The position numbers and the translations under genes are program-made. Source: Litsea cubeba (lineage: Eukaryota; Streptophyta; Magnoliopsida; Laurales; Lauraceae). Taken from it: DNA of 64,000 nt. The notes beneath the pieces are model-generated. The model did not search any database. It saw only the letters and a list, made by a program, of their open reading frames with translations, and was not told where the DNA came from. Positions within the stretch are counted from its first letter, which is position 1. The number at the start of each line of letters is the position of its first letter. The stretch lies in assembly GCA_012931725.1 (NCBI GenBank), contig CM022944.1:71603886-71667885 (forward strand), given 5' to 3'. This document shows, in pieces, positions 34,896 through 46,460 of the stretch.

Positions 34896-37089
34896 GGCTT
34901 TTAGGTAGCCTTTTAGGTGGGTTTATGGGCTTTTATTGTCATTAAGCCGCATAATGGGAGGAGTTACAAAATTGAATTGTTTATTTTGTAACTCCTTTTT
35001 CTTGGCTTCTAATTGGCCGGAGGAGATTGAGGGCATTTAATCGCTTTTAATCTCCATGATTGTCACGCCCCGAAACCGGGACCTGCAGCGAACCGATCTC
35101 GGGGTGCGAAATTTTGGAATAATTTGAAACTTTTTGTAGTAGTTCCCAAGATCCGCGTGAATGAGGATAATCACATCCCAACATAATCAGAGTGTATTTT
35201 TCGCGGAAGCTAACCAAGGTGTTACGACTCGGAATCCGTGGCCATCGGGTTCCGTGTCGTACGCAACCAATGTCATAAAGCCATCATAAACAGACTGGCA
35301 TAAATCATAAATCACAACACACTGAGCTGGTAGTAACAAATCTATTATTCCCCATATTCGAATTACAATTAACAAGTGTCTTAATTACAAACCCAAAAGA
35401 AAAAGGCTGATAAAGCCATACAACAATATCCAACTAAACAGAAATACTACCCCAAAGTTAGATACGAACTCCGGTGCCAAACTTGACATCTAAGTGATAT
35501 CAACGGACAGCCTCTCACGTCAGACCAGCGGTCCCACCGCCTCCTCTGATCAAACACCTACAAACCGAAAAGAGAAGAACTGGCACCAAACAAAAGGGGT
35601 CAGACACGACGGTCTGGCAAGCAAATAAACAAATAATATGAACAAAAGAACATATATAAAACCAGACGAAAACATCGAAAAACCGAATAACGAGTCTAAA
35701 CAATAATGACAATAAAGCATGCTAAATCAATCGAAAGTCCAAACATAAATATCAAGACGAATAAACGAGCAATCTCTAAAGCATAAATGTCTCGAAAAGA
35801 TAACCACCTAAGTAAGGCATTTAATAATTAGAAATACATTTAAAAACTGAAGAGTAGAAACAATACGATAAAGGTCGATGTCGTAAACATTAAACAAATC
35901 AAAGCATAAAAAGCATAACCGACAAGAATCATAAACTAAAGTAATATGCAGATAAAACCTAGGCGACCACAAATAGCTAAATCCTCCTATCACCGAAGTA
36001 ATAAGAGCAAACAAAGCGTAGCCACTAAACGTGGTACCAAACAAAGGATCAGAACCGTAGCCATAAAAATGGGACCGGCAAATCAAAGGTATCCGAACCG
36101 TAGCCATACAAATGGGACCGGCAGATAATTACCGTTGCCATGGTCGGTACAAACAGAATCCAAGCTGCAGCTGGCAAACAAAATAAAGACCCCAAGCCGG
36201 ATGATCAGTCCGACAAGGTGACCTAAGCCTAGTGGTGCCTTTAGTTTTCAAAACTCGAACGGATACAAATCTAACAGAGTACTAATCCCTTTGGCTCAGG
36301 GGCTCGCACCACATAGCTCTGGCCCCGTCTTGCCTCGGGGTTTGTTTTCAAAATACTAATCTTAACAAATAATGGTCTCATCGAAGAAATCCCGAATGTG
36401 ACGAACATATACAAATCTCTTTTCAAATCGAATCGGAGAAAACATACGAATAACTCGGGTAAACCGTTCAAATACGCATCAAGGTGATTTGTATAAAATC
36501 ATACGGTTAATCCTTTCGAACGTGGAAAGCCACATGATTTTATAACAAATCATCGATGCTATTTGAATTAGTTCACCAAGGAATGCAAATACGAAATACA
36601 AATACAAATACATGATCTGACTTGAAATGGAATGGATAGTGGAGAATGACCTAATGACCTACCAAGGAACCATCTCAATGCACATTTAACCTTTAAACAT
36701 TAATTAATAAAAAGTGCGTTTGATGCCAATGAAAATCCATAATATTTAAATGATAAAGTGCGCATTAAGACCCGAACGGTTCCCGGGTAATTTCACATAC
36801 ACTCATTCTCACATCATTCCCATTTCACAAATTTCCAAGTATCAAAGGTAATGTCAAAACCCTCGAAAAACAGACCCATAGCTGGCCTTAAACCAAGTCC
36901 AAATAACCTACTCATTTAGCCCAAAATAGCCCCTTTAAACAAGGCCTAAACCATTATTAAAACAGTCCCAAGCACTAAGCTTGATTGGCCCGCAAAACAC
37001 ATTTCAAAACAGCCCAAAGTTAAACATTGATTGGTCCACAAAACACATTTTAAAACAGTCCACAACTGATCTTAAAAACGACCCAAAAC

Positions 37090-37370
37090 TGATTTGAATC
37101 AGGCCCACACACGGATTTTTAAACAGCCCAAAAACTGATTTTAATCGAGCCCAAAAACTGATTTTAATCGAGCCCAAAAACTGATTTTAATCAAGCCCAA
37201 AAACTGATTTTAATCAAGCCCAAAAACTGATTTTAATCAAGCCCAAAAACTGATTTTAATCAAGCCCAAAAACTGATTTAATCAAGCCCAAAAACTGATT
37301 TTAATCAAGCCCAAAAACTGATTTTAATCAAGCCCAAAAACTGATTTAATCAAGCCCAAGGAAGCCCAAC
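37090..37370. repeat. 23-bp tandem repeat in the solo LTR
   Basis: About ten units of AAAAACTGATTTTAATCAAG plus CCC, with a 23-bp period (unit starts 37215 and 37238, for example). Some units are one base shorter. Confidence 0.88.
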
Positions 37371-37423
37371 GAACTGGCCCACAAAATCCTCAAAACAGGC
37401 CCAGACCCGAGCCCAGACTGAGC

Positions 37424-37566
37424 TGGGCTCGCTCGAGCGGATCCAGGCCCGCTCGAGCGGACCCAGACAGAAGCTGGGTCGCTCGAGCGACCCAGTGGGT
37501 CGCTCGAGCGGACCCAGACAGTGCCTGGTCCGCTCGAGCGACCCAGTGGGTCGCTCGAGCGGACTG
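37424..37566. repeat. CGCTCGAGCG palindromic minisatellite in the solo LTR
   Basis: Six copies of GCTCGAGC sit in arms of GGGTC/GACCC. The best is the perfect 18-bp palindrome GGGTCGCTCGAGCGACCC. The tract is strongly GC-rich inside AT-rich DNA. Confidence 0.88.
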
Positions 37567-39473
37567 GGCCTGCCCAGTCCGGCCCGAGTGCAGAAAACTT
37601 CCATTCTTTGCATTTTTTTCTCATTTTTCTTGATTCTTTTGCTTCCTTTTCTTTCATACAAATTTCATAGATTCTTTGGGCCCTTTCCTTAACCTTCCAA
37701 ACTCATCAATCACCATTCCCAACCATTCTAATTAGCCCAAACACAAAACTTTTTAAATCAAAGTTTTTCTCCCATACTTAGAACACAACACCATTGATAC
37801 AAAGAAACCAATTTATCAAGTAGCTAAAATGAAACCAAACTCCCAATACATCATAAGAAAATAGCACAAATGGAAATCAATATACATTAGTTCATCCATT
37901 CAATGTGAATCCATAAATCATAAAAGAGTTAGAACAAAATGAAGAAAAAGCCATGACATGAAATCAATTAAGACACATCATCATATTAGTTGTAGAATTC
38001 ACTTGCCTTGAGTCAAGAGAAGATGAAGACACTCTATGAAAGTCCTCTAATGGCCTCAAGCTCCCAAAATCACAAAACCCCCAAATAGCTCATGGAAAAA
38101 CCCTAGAAAACAAATCCATTTCCGAAATTCCATGAAAACCCATAACAAATGGGATTAAAACACTCCAAATGAGAAGGAAAACAAAGATTTAAAGAAATGA
38201 AAACCATTGCTAACCTTGAGAAGTCCTAACAAAGAAGAGAGGCTTGGATGAGGGGTCTTCTCTAGCTCAATCATCTCAAAAATGGCATCTAGGGGAAGCT
38301 TGAGAGATGGGGAAGAAGAAGGGGAGCTCAAATCTCCATTTAGCATCAAGGGAGGAGGGATACATGAGGAGAGAGAGAGAAAGGGCTGGGAGAGAAAACC
38401 CTAGCCCAGAAAAGTTGCTGGGATCGAATGAAGAGAAGAAGAGAGGGGTTCCCCTCTTATAGAATGGGTCTTGTGGGCCCCGGTCTTCCTCAAGCTAAAA
38501 ATGGTATAAGCGGGCCCCGGATGAAAACGACGAAGAAGACAAAAACGATCGGCGAAATATCTACTTTCCAAAAAGTGTATTTTCCCCAATTTCTGAAAGT
38601 TTCGAAATTCATGGACAGATTTAGTGAAAATGCCATTTTTTGCCCCTTTTTCCTCGAAAAACGTGATTTCTGAGTATCAAATCAAAATGATCAAAACATG
38701 AAAGTTGTTAAACTTCATAAATAAGTTGAAATACACCAAATCCCGAATTTTTAGAAATCCGAAGTAATTTCCCATAAAAATACAGATCCTAAGGACCGGG
38801 TCAAACTAAAGTCAACGGTCTTCAAAATCTCCAAGGCAAGGAAAAATCCGGTCAAACTCAAATACGCGGTCAAACTAAATCAAATCTCGCTTAAAAAGTT
38901 AAACCACGATTAAAACAATGCTAAACAAAAGGACTGGGGTCGGGATCTTACAATGATGAGAGGAGTTTCATGGGTTAAATGCCATGAATCTCTTGACTTG
39001 TAACTCCCGAATGCTTGCTTCTGATTGGGCCGTCCAAAGAAATGGATTAATGACTGTAATAAAGCTAGTCAATTAATCGCATTAAGTGGTCGCCGAGCAG
39101 CTGAAGAGTCGCGGGCCGTGCCACGTCTTTTGAGATTCTTCTGTTGATGATCATCGATGGATCTTCATGTAGATCGACATCAGATGATCATGTAATTTCA
39201 GGTGTTTGTTGCCAACAGCGGGTCGGTGCCATCTGTCCTGTCGATTTCTCGATCGGTCGGGTAGAAAGCACACTTTTTTGGTTGACCGGGTGGCGATCAA
39301 TACTGTCTTCGATACTCTTGATGATTTACCCCGTGTTTTGGACGGATGTCAGAGGACTTGGTGTCTCAAAAGCATGAATTTTGGAAAGTACCAGAGGCTG
39401 GGCTCCTCGAATCGCGAAAAAAACGGCGAAAACCGGGGTTTCCGGGGCTTTGCCGGCGACCCCGGGTTCCAAG

Positions 39474-39581
39474 GTCGCCGGCGACCCTGGCCCAGGGTCG
39501 CAGGGGCCTACGACCTTGGGCCAGGGTCGCAGGGGCCTACGACCCTGGCCCAGGGTCGCAGGGGTCTGCGACCCTGGGGGG
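39474..39581. repeat. 29-bp palindromic GC minisatellite in U3 of LTR E
   Basis: CCAGGGTCGCAGGGGCCTAC-type units start at 39492, 39521 and 39550. Each contains the near-perfect palindrome GCGACCCTGGCCCAGGGTC. LTR F (57728-57802), C (21265-21352) and D (27035-27113) carry fewer or altered units. Confidence 0.85.
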
Positions 39582-40305
39582 TTTTCCCCCTTTCGTGTCC
39601 CGTTTTGCGTCCGTTTTTGCTTTTTTTTTTATTCTTTTTTCTTCTGTATTTTTCCTTGACATTTTGACTATTTATTGGCCTAATTTCTTTGTAGGAAACC
39701 TGATGAGAATCCTTGCATTTTATTTTGCAAAGTTTCCAATTTCCTGAGAAAGCCGAAGACTTTGTCGCGCAGAGCTGCCGATTTTCCGTCAGAAGCTGAA
39801 ACTGGGCCAAACGATGTCGGAATGACCTGAAATTTGGTGTGAAGCCTCCTGAGCAATAAATAAGACTAACCATAGGATTTTGTTTGAGTTTTGAAGCCGT
39901 TTGGGGTCCTATCACTTGTAGACTTGCTTTTTGTCGCGATGAAGATGTCGCGGTTTGATGTGCGGTCAACCGATGTCCGATTGACTTGAAATTTGACAGG
40001 GAACCTATTGGAGTCATTTTAAGATGATCCATAGGCTCTGTCTTGGAAACCATGGTCCCGGAGAGCTTTTGTCGCCGAGAGCTCCTTTTCGGCTGTCGGA
40101 GAAGTGAAGTTAGGCCAAATGATTTTGAAATGGCCCGAAACTTCTTGTGCACTCCTCTTTTGGCTGTCTGGAAGAATCTTGCAGTTTTTGTTTGATTCTG
40201 ACAAGATTTGATTTTTGGAAGCAGCATTGCCTATTTATGGCAGGTTGCGACTTCATATAGCTCTTTAGATCTTGATGAGGCAAAGTGATATTTTTGGTGT
40301 CAACA

Positions 40306-40320
40306 AATGCCCCCTCGAGG
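40306..40320 (-). promoter_or_regulatory. Candidate polypurine tract, element 4
   Basis: On the minus strand CCTCGAGGGGGCATT, identical to element 1, adjoins the LTR E start. Confidence 0.65.
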
Positions 40321-40539
40321 TACAGCGGCGAGTTGCTTAACTTTTGTAGTCGATGTGCCTCGAAGAGATTTTTTGATGGAGAGCCTGTGACTTGACCAAG
40401 AGTCTTTGAGCAATCTTTCTTTTTGGTATTTGTAGCCTTTTGAGCTTCCAGGGGAATTTTATGGTAGTGAAAGGGATCACGTACCATCTCGAGGCAAAGT
40501 TTTGAAGATGACATCAGGGATGTGGATTTGGGTTTTGAC

Positions 40540-40760
40540 CTTGTGACCTAACAGGCTATATGTGGCAGGTTAGGGGGTCGGGTTTGGTTTTGATCGTGTG
40601 ACCCAACAAGCTGTATGTGGAATGTTGGGGGATCAATTTTGGTTTTGATCTTGTGACCTAACAGGCTGTATGTGGCAAGTTAGGGGATCAGGTTTTGGTT
40701 TTTGGTTTTGGTCTTGTGACCTAACAGGCGGTATGTGGCAAGTTAGGGGATCAGGTTTTG
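40540..40760. repeat. CTAAC-GTTAG hairpin tandem array, element 4
   Basis: Four units with CTAACAGGCTGTATGTGGCA, equivalent to 10095-10325. The neighbouring stretches 40321-40539 and 40761-41059 hold nothing else recognisable. Confidence 0.72.
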
Positions 40761-41059
40761 GTTTGATGGAATGTCAATTTCAAGAATTTGGCTCAATTTG
40801 GTAGATGAGGGTGGATGGTTTGATTTTTGGAAGCTCATGGGGCTTGGAATTTTCTTTTGTATGGTTCAATCAACTCAAAAGAGGCATGGAACCATTTTTG
40901 TATGCTCTTGGTAAGAGGGATTTCTCTTTGACTAAAAGCCCCAAAAAATTTTCTTTTTCTTTTTTTTTTTTGTGTGTGCCTAGGTGGTCAAACCTGGCTC
41001 ATATGGGCTAACCCATGGGACCTTAAGCTTTTGAAATGGCTTAGATCTCATATGGTGTC

Positions 41060-41330
41060 ATTTTTGTAAAGAATATCCAAAAATATCTCATTTGGATAGA
41101 GAATATCTAAGAATATCTTTACTTGGAGAGAATCTCTCATGATCCCTTTATTTTTGGGATAGAATATCTCAAGATATCTTTCTTTTGGGAAAGAATCCGT
41201 CATAGATTATATCTTTTAGGAGAAAATCTCTCATTGATTTCTTTTTGGGAGAAAATCCTTCAAGATATCTTTCTTTTGGGAAAGAATCTTTCTAATCTCT
41301 TTCTTTTGGTAAGGTTACTAATTAGTAACA
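41060..41330. repeat. GAGAATCTCTC tandem array, element 4
   Basis: Imperfect units alternate GGGAGAAAATCTCTCA-like and AAGATATCTTTC-like blocks, directly upstream of the antisense-gene promoter. Confidence 0.72.
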
Positions 41331-41370
41331 CTTACCTCTTTCTTCTTTCCTTCTTTGGTTTGCTCTCCTC

Positions 41371-41376
41371 TATAAA
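41371..41376 (+). promoter_or_regulatory. TATA box of the antisense gene, copy 3
   Basis: TATAAA lies 128 bp upstream of the ATG at 41499. It is conserved in the three copies. Confidence 0.65.
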
Positions 41377-41498
41377 GCAAGGAGAAGGTTGGATCTCTTG
41401 CTCTTATTACTTTCTTTTGCAATAATCTCAAGAGGGCTTCAAGACCAAGAGCTTTTCTTCTTCAAGATCTTCAAGAGTTTTCTTCTTCTTCTCCATCA

Positions 41499-44400
41499 AT
41501 GGCTTCAAGTAAGTTCTCCTTCTCTTTTTTTTTCAAGAAAACTCCATTGTAGGAAAAAATAAAGTTCTTTCTTTTTTTTTTTTGTTTCTTTCTTTTCTTT
41601 TTTTCTTTTCCACGTGTTTGCTTCCCCTTTTTTTTTACACGTTTTTTTTTTTTTTTTGCTTTCTTTTCTTTCTTTTTTTTCATGTTTTTTTTTTTTTGTG
41701 GGCCGTACGGACAGATCCGTACGGATCTGGCCGTACGGCCACGTGGCCTGTGGGCCAGCCCTCTTTTTTTTTTTTCTTTTTTTGTTTTCTTTCCCCCTTT
41801 TTTTTTTTAGAGAAAGTTTCTTTTCTTCTTTTTTTTTTTTTGCTCATCATGATAATGCATTTTTTTTTCTTTGCAAACCTAGATGTTCATGCATGCCTTT
41901 AATTTGTAAATTAAATTTGTAGCATGATGTGATAGCATACCTGAAAGTTTTCGCAAAGTTGGGAATTTGGAGCTCGCAGTGATGTTGAGCCCTTCCTGAT
42001 TTTGCGGAGACTTTTAGGTTTCGAAAGTTTGGAGTTTCGGAGCTCGCAGCGATGTTGAGCCCATCTTCAAGCTTTCTATTTCTTTCGGGATAGTTCCTTT
42101 TCTTCGGAATTGCCCCGTTATCATGTCAAAATTTCGCCAGATTTTTTTTAGCGAGACTCTGTCATTTTGATGTTTGATCTTTTTCTTTTCCATCCTTTTT
42201 AGGTGGTTCCTCCAGAGCGAACAAGGGTAAAGAGCCTGCTACAAGCGTACCTCGTCGGTCTTCTAGATCTTCTAATCCGGCCGTTCAGCAGGCTTTTGAG
42301 AAGGTCCAGTATGTTGAGAGAAATCTGGAAGAGTGCGACTCCCTCAACAGAGATGAGATGAGGCAGCGACTGATCACTCTCAAGGGAGAGGAATTCTATA
42401 AGATCATGGTAAGCAGTCGTCCATGGGTGATGGAAGATCAGAGCGTTTTGCCCAAGCCTACCTTCTTCTTTGGTGATGCAGTCCCTGATGACATTACATA
42501 CCAGAGGAGATGTTTTCAGTTTTCCTTCACAGCAGATGGTGAGAAGAAGACTGTTACTACCCGGTCGATGTTTGATCGCACCGTCTCGATTCTGAGCCTT
42601 GCCCCCACGTGCCCTAAGAGGGAAGATCCTCCAAGTTGGGTGAGAAGGACAAATGTAATCAAGACCGGGGTTTTTGTTGGCGGTTCTCCTGGATATACGG
42701 AGAGGTCGCCTGTTGATATGGACCTGTTGATGCCATCCAGCGGCTACCAGGGCTCTGATTATCCGTCGGTCGATTTGAGACCGGTGGGCCTTGGTATTTT
42801 CAGCGGTGACGGCAGCAATTGGATCAAGCCTTTCCGACTTCGTGGCCGCTTCAATGCTGACTCCGAGTGGAAGTCGTGGACTGATCGCGTCCTGCTGATT
42901 GGTGGCGCCGTTTTGAAGGAAGCCGGGATTTTTGATGCGGTCCGCGCCTTTAGGGAGACCGTGATCTTTTCCGACGAGGCCTTCATGGCTATGCTGGAGT
43001 CATTCCTCCCACAAACCAATACCTTCGTTGTGACGAATGGTGAGATTGGTTTTTCTTTGAAGGAGCTGAGCGCCATTACCGGATTGCCCATCCTCGGCAA
43101 ACTCTATGAGGAGTTTATGCCGATTAACAGCGTCCTCGAGGGGCAGTCTGAGGAGTTCAGGCTTTTATACTTTCAGCTCGTCGCCTTCTATGATTTTTTG
43201 AAGGAGAAGGGGGGTTCGAAAGTTAGATCCAGCAGTTGGAAGAGTTTTTGCTCTTCATTCCCCAACTTTTTTGATAGCAGGGAGTCTTCTGATAGCGTGA
43301 CCCAGGAAGCCGGAGCTCAGGATCCAAGGAAGATCTTGGCCATGCAAGAAGAGTTGAGAGATTTCTGTGCAAGTACAAACGCCATATGTCCTGACATTGC
43401 ACTGCGGAGAGATCTCGCTGTTTACCTCACTTATTGGCTTGGTGAGGCTGTATTTGCTGGAGGAGATGGAACGCACATCAGGCCGCATTGTATTTTCCCG
43501 GCTTGTCAGATGGCGTTTGGAGAGCAGCTTGCTTTGGTGCCAGCTCTTTACTCCTACCTGTGTACCGAACTGCAGGCTGCTGCTTTTCTGGTTCGGCTTG
43601 GGCTTCCCATGAATAGGGTATTTTCAGACCATATCTTTTATTCGTGGTATGTATACCACTGTCCTGGCTTCCATCGGCTGGGTGCTGCACAGGATGATGA
43701 TCCTCTGATGATTCGACTGGCTAAGGGCAAAGCCGTGTCCGAATCACTTTTGTTTGCCCGTATGAGGATCCGACGGTTCAGGGACGTCGAGATGGGGCAA
43801 TCTTCAGTAAAGCTTTCTCCGGAGTTGCGGAAGAAGGCTTTTGATTTTGGTGCCTCCCGAGACTCTACCAGGGCGGGGTCGGGAAGGCATTATTCCTTGA
43901 CAAATGCAGAGAGAGAGTGGCTTTTCAGCATACGTGTCGGCACGATGGTGTACCCGCAGACATCTTTTCGTCGACATCCAGCCGTATGTACCCTCTCGCT
44001 TTGCTTTGCAGCTTGGCTTTTCTCAAGGCGTTGTTGGAGCGCCTTCAAGCATGGTGAAGCGCTTTGGAGGCTTACAGGACGGGAGAAATGCATGGGCTTT
44101 CTATAGTGCTGAAGACACTACAGCCATGATTTCTTATCCTGTGTTGCTGACTTCCCGTACTGCCGGCTTTGCGAAGTGGTTCGCGGAGAGCTTTTCGGCA
44201 TATCGGGGGCTTTCCAAGAAGGAGCTTGATGTGAAGCTGGCATCTGGAAAGGGCCTTGGAAAGTCGGATGGCATTCGGCGAGAGGAAGTTTGGGCCTTCC
44301 TTTCTGGAGAGAAGCACAAGATAGGCTTTCTCGGTGACCAGGGCGTCATCGGTTCTGAAGCTGTTCGAGAAATACCTGACGAGGCTTTGGAGCAGCTAGA

Positions 44401-46126
44401 ACAGGAGGAAGCCGAACTTGGTGCTTGGATGCAGGCGGCACAGAGGCAAGCTTCCGTGGAGTCTACTGGCAAGAGCAGACCATCCAGTGAGGAGTCGAGT
44501 GGCAAACCTGACTCTGACAGCGGGGCAGGTTCCTCTAAGAAGCGAGCCCGCAGAGGTAAGAGGAGGAGGAGTCATCATCGCAGCAAGGGGCAGCATGAGG
44601 ATTCTCCTGACTTGGAATTTCCTCTTACTATCAATGAGGATGTGCCAGTGGATGCTGACGAGCCTCCAGAGAAGAGAAGCCGAGAAGAAGAGACCGTTGG
44701 TGAAGGTATGATTCTTCCTTTTTCTCTTTCCATTTCTTTTCATGGGATTTTTTCCATGTTATGATTTGCTTCTTGTTTCTGCTTTTCTTCTTTTTTAGCA
44801 GAGGAAGACTTGGTGATGCCTCAGGTCCCAACCGATGAGGTGGTGATGGATCCTGTTGAGGCACCTGAAGAATAACCGAGGGACTCTGGAGTAAATCCAG
44901 AATCTCCAATTGGTACAACTTCTTTTGCTCTCTTTTTTTTTTTTTTGAGTTTGTGACTTGGCTTGCTAACACATTATATATATATATATATTTTTTTTGT
45001 GTCAGCTGACTTGCCACAGGGTTCTGATGACTTTGAACCATCGATGGACGCGAATGTTGATGATGCTTTCGATGAGTTCATGGAGGAAGAAAGTGTTCCG
45101 CCAGTCGTCGAAGAAGGTATTTTGTAGTTATAACTCTGATAATGATTTTCAAACAGGGTCATATTCATACCTTTTTGTGTTTCCTTTGCAGGTTTTGAAG
45201 TGGCAGAGGAGGATCCGTCGCTTCCAGAGCAAGAGATGCCAGAGGTTGATCCAGAGGTAGAGATTCCTGGGACCAGCTCTGACAATATTGAGGAGATTCC
45301 TCGCGCTGAGATTCCTTCCCGAGCAGGAGCAGCTTCAGCTGGAAAGAGTTCTTTTGTTACTCTTTCAACAGATGATGATATGAGTAGCCGACCAACGGAG
45401 TTGGGCGAATCTTCAGCTGGGCCATCTCTTCTTTTTGCGAAGAAGGTGGTGGTGCGAGTTCTGAGCTCTTGGATTGAGACTCTCTTTTCTGGGCACTTGG
45501 AAGCCGGATTTGGCATGATCCAGCATGTGCAGGAGATTCTCAGTGATGCTGAAGAAGCTGGTACGGATGTCACAGGTGCCAGGGCGATCGTTGATAGGAT
45601 CATTGCACTGGGTGACAAGTGGTTTGAGACCGTGAGTTTGGCTGATGACCAGTTCTTCAAGGAGATGTTCCTGGACCCTGCTGATAAGGCTAAGTCTGAC
45701 CTGGATGAGGCTACAGAAAGCAAGAAGCAGGTAGTCCGAAAGAGGAACTTAGAAGAGCTAGCCATCATCAGGCTGACGCATGACCTTAACATCCTTGACA
45801 GGGAGGTCGATGAGGCCAGGAAACGTCTTGAGCATTTGCAGGCACAAGTCGCTGCCAAGTGGACTGCCATAATAGAGGCTCGCGACAGGGAGAGTGCTCT
45901 GATTCACCAGGTTGCAGATGCCGAACGGGTTCTCAAAAGGAAGTCTGATGAGGAGGAACAATGGTAAACTGCTCGAGGTAAGCTTCCTGGTGTGAAAGAA
46001 GGGGTACAGCCCACTCCAGCATCTCATGGCAGGTTCCTGAAGAAGCGTGCCTTGGAATCCTTGACGGATGAGGCTAAAAGTTTGCTTGGGGAGCTGAACT
46101 CTTGGCTGGAGACCATTTTTGATTGA
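41499..46126 (+). pseudogene. Antisense PMD-like/coiled-coil gene, copy 3 (best preserved, 5 exons)
   Basis: Exons: 41499-41508 (ATG GCT TCA A then GTAAGT), 42203-44705, 44802-44912, 45006-45116 and 45192-46126. Every intron is GT-AG and phase 1, and joining exon 1 to exon 2 gives 'MASSGSSRANKGKEP', in frame with the rest. About 1220 codons. PMD-like motifs lie about residues 285-305 ('FSLKELSAITGLPILG'), 408-425 ('VYLTYWLGEAVFAGGDG') and 445-465. A basic cluster 'KKRARRGKRRR' near 782 suggests nuclear import. Residues about 850-1000 are acidic. The C-terminal 150 form a coiled coil ('LDREVDEARKRLEHLQAQV'). Only three lesions were found: an extra C at 43953-43955, GAA-to-TAA at 44873 and CAA-to-TAA near 45965. 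Partner and role are unknown. Confidence 0.75.
41712..41729. repeat. CCGTACGG palindrome in antisense-gene intron 1, copy 3
   Basis: CAGATCCGTACGGATCTG, flanked on both sides by GGCCGTACGG-type arms (41701-41740), lies in the T-rich intron 1. Confidence 0.85.
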
Positions 46127-46460
46127 GCTCCTGTATATTATATTTTTTACAGAAACCATCCTTCTCTCTTTTCTTTTTTTTTTGGTACCACTTGTATTTT
46201 TTTTTGTACTTATTTTTTGTAGTGCTTGTGAACACTTTCTCTTTTTTTTGGTACCATTTGTATTTTTTTTTGGTACTCTTTTTTTTTTGTTATCCCTACG
46301 CTCACTTGAATCTTTTTGTGATAAAAGTAATTGCTAAATGGGATGCTCTTCTTTTTTTGGTATCCCTACGCTCACTTGAATCTTTTTGTGATAAAAGTAA
46401 TTGCTAAATGGGATTTGATCAAAAGGTTGTCATTTTGTGAAAATCTTTTGTCAAAGTGAT
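46127..46460 (+). other. T-rich 3' flank of the antisense gene, copy 3
   Basis: GGTACCACTTGTATTTTT-like blocks, then a tandem pair of about 70-bp segments containing CTCACTTGAATCTTTTTGTG (about 46300-46420). It is a probable 3' untranslated region. No other gene. Confidence 0.5.

Larger units (their letters stand above)
35061..38952. mobile_element. 3.9-kb solo LTR nested in LTR E
   Basis: It starts TGTCACGCCCCG and ends GGGATCTTACA, with the target duplication ATGAT at 35056-35060 and 38953-38957. At 3892 bp it has no gag or pol motif, so it is best read as a solo LTR. On the minus strand it reads TGTAAGATCC...GGGGCGTGACA, terminal sequences I associate with plant Ty3/gypsy chromoviruses (Del/Tekay type); this is inference. 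A TATAAG box on the minus strand (about 38458-38462) supports minus orientation. Apart from the two minisatellites listed separately, 35061-38952 shows no gene. Confidence 0.8.
34029..40305 (-). mobile_element. 3' LTR E of element 4 (interrupted by a solo LTR)
   Basis: LTR sequence covers 34029-35060 and 38953-40305, about 2.38 kb without the insert. The end TGATGGACC (34029) lies directly in the RT of element 3. TATA box (minus) at 34888-34895, G/C palindrome at about 34724-34747, four short repeats at 34310-34393. Its U3 has three 29-bp palindromic GC units (39492-39581), more than LTR F. Confidence 0.87.

Noticed and set aside
35061..38952. Host gene or autonomous element in the 3.9-kb insert
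   Set aside because: No frame longer than about 100 codons and no domain motif; terminal TG/CA and a 5-bp duplication fit a solo LTR.
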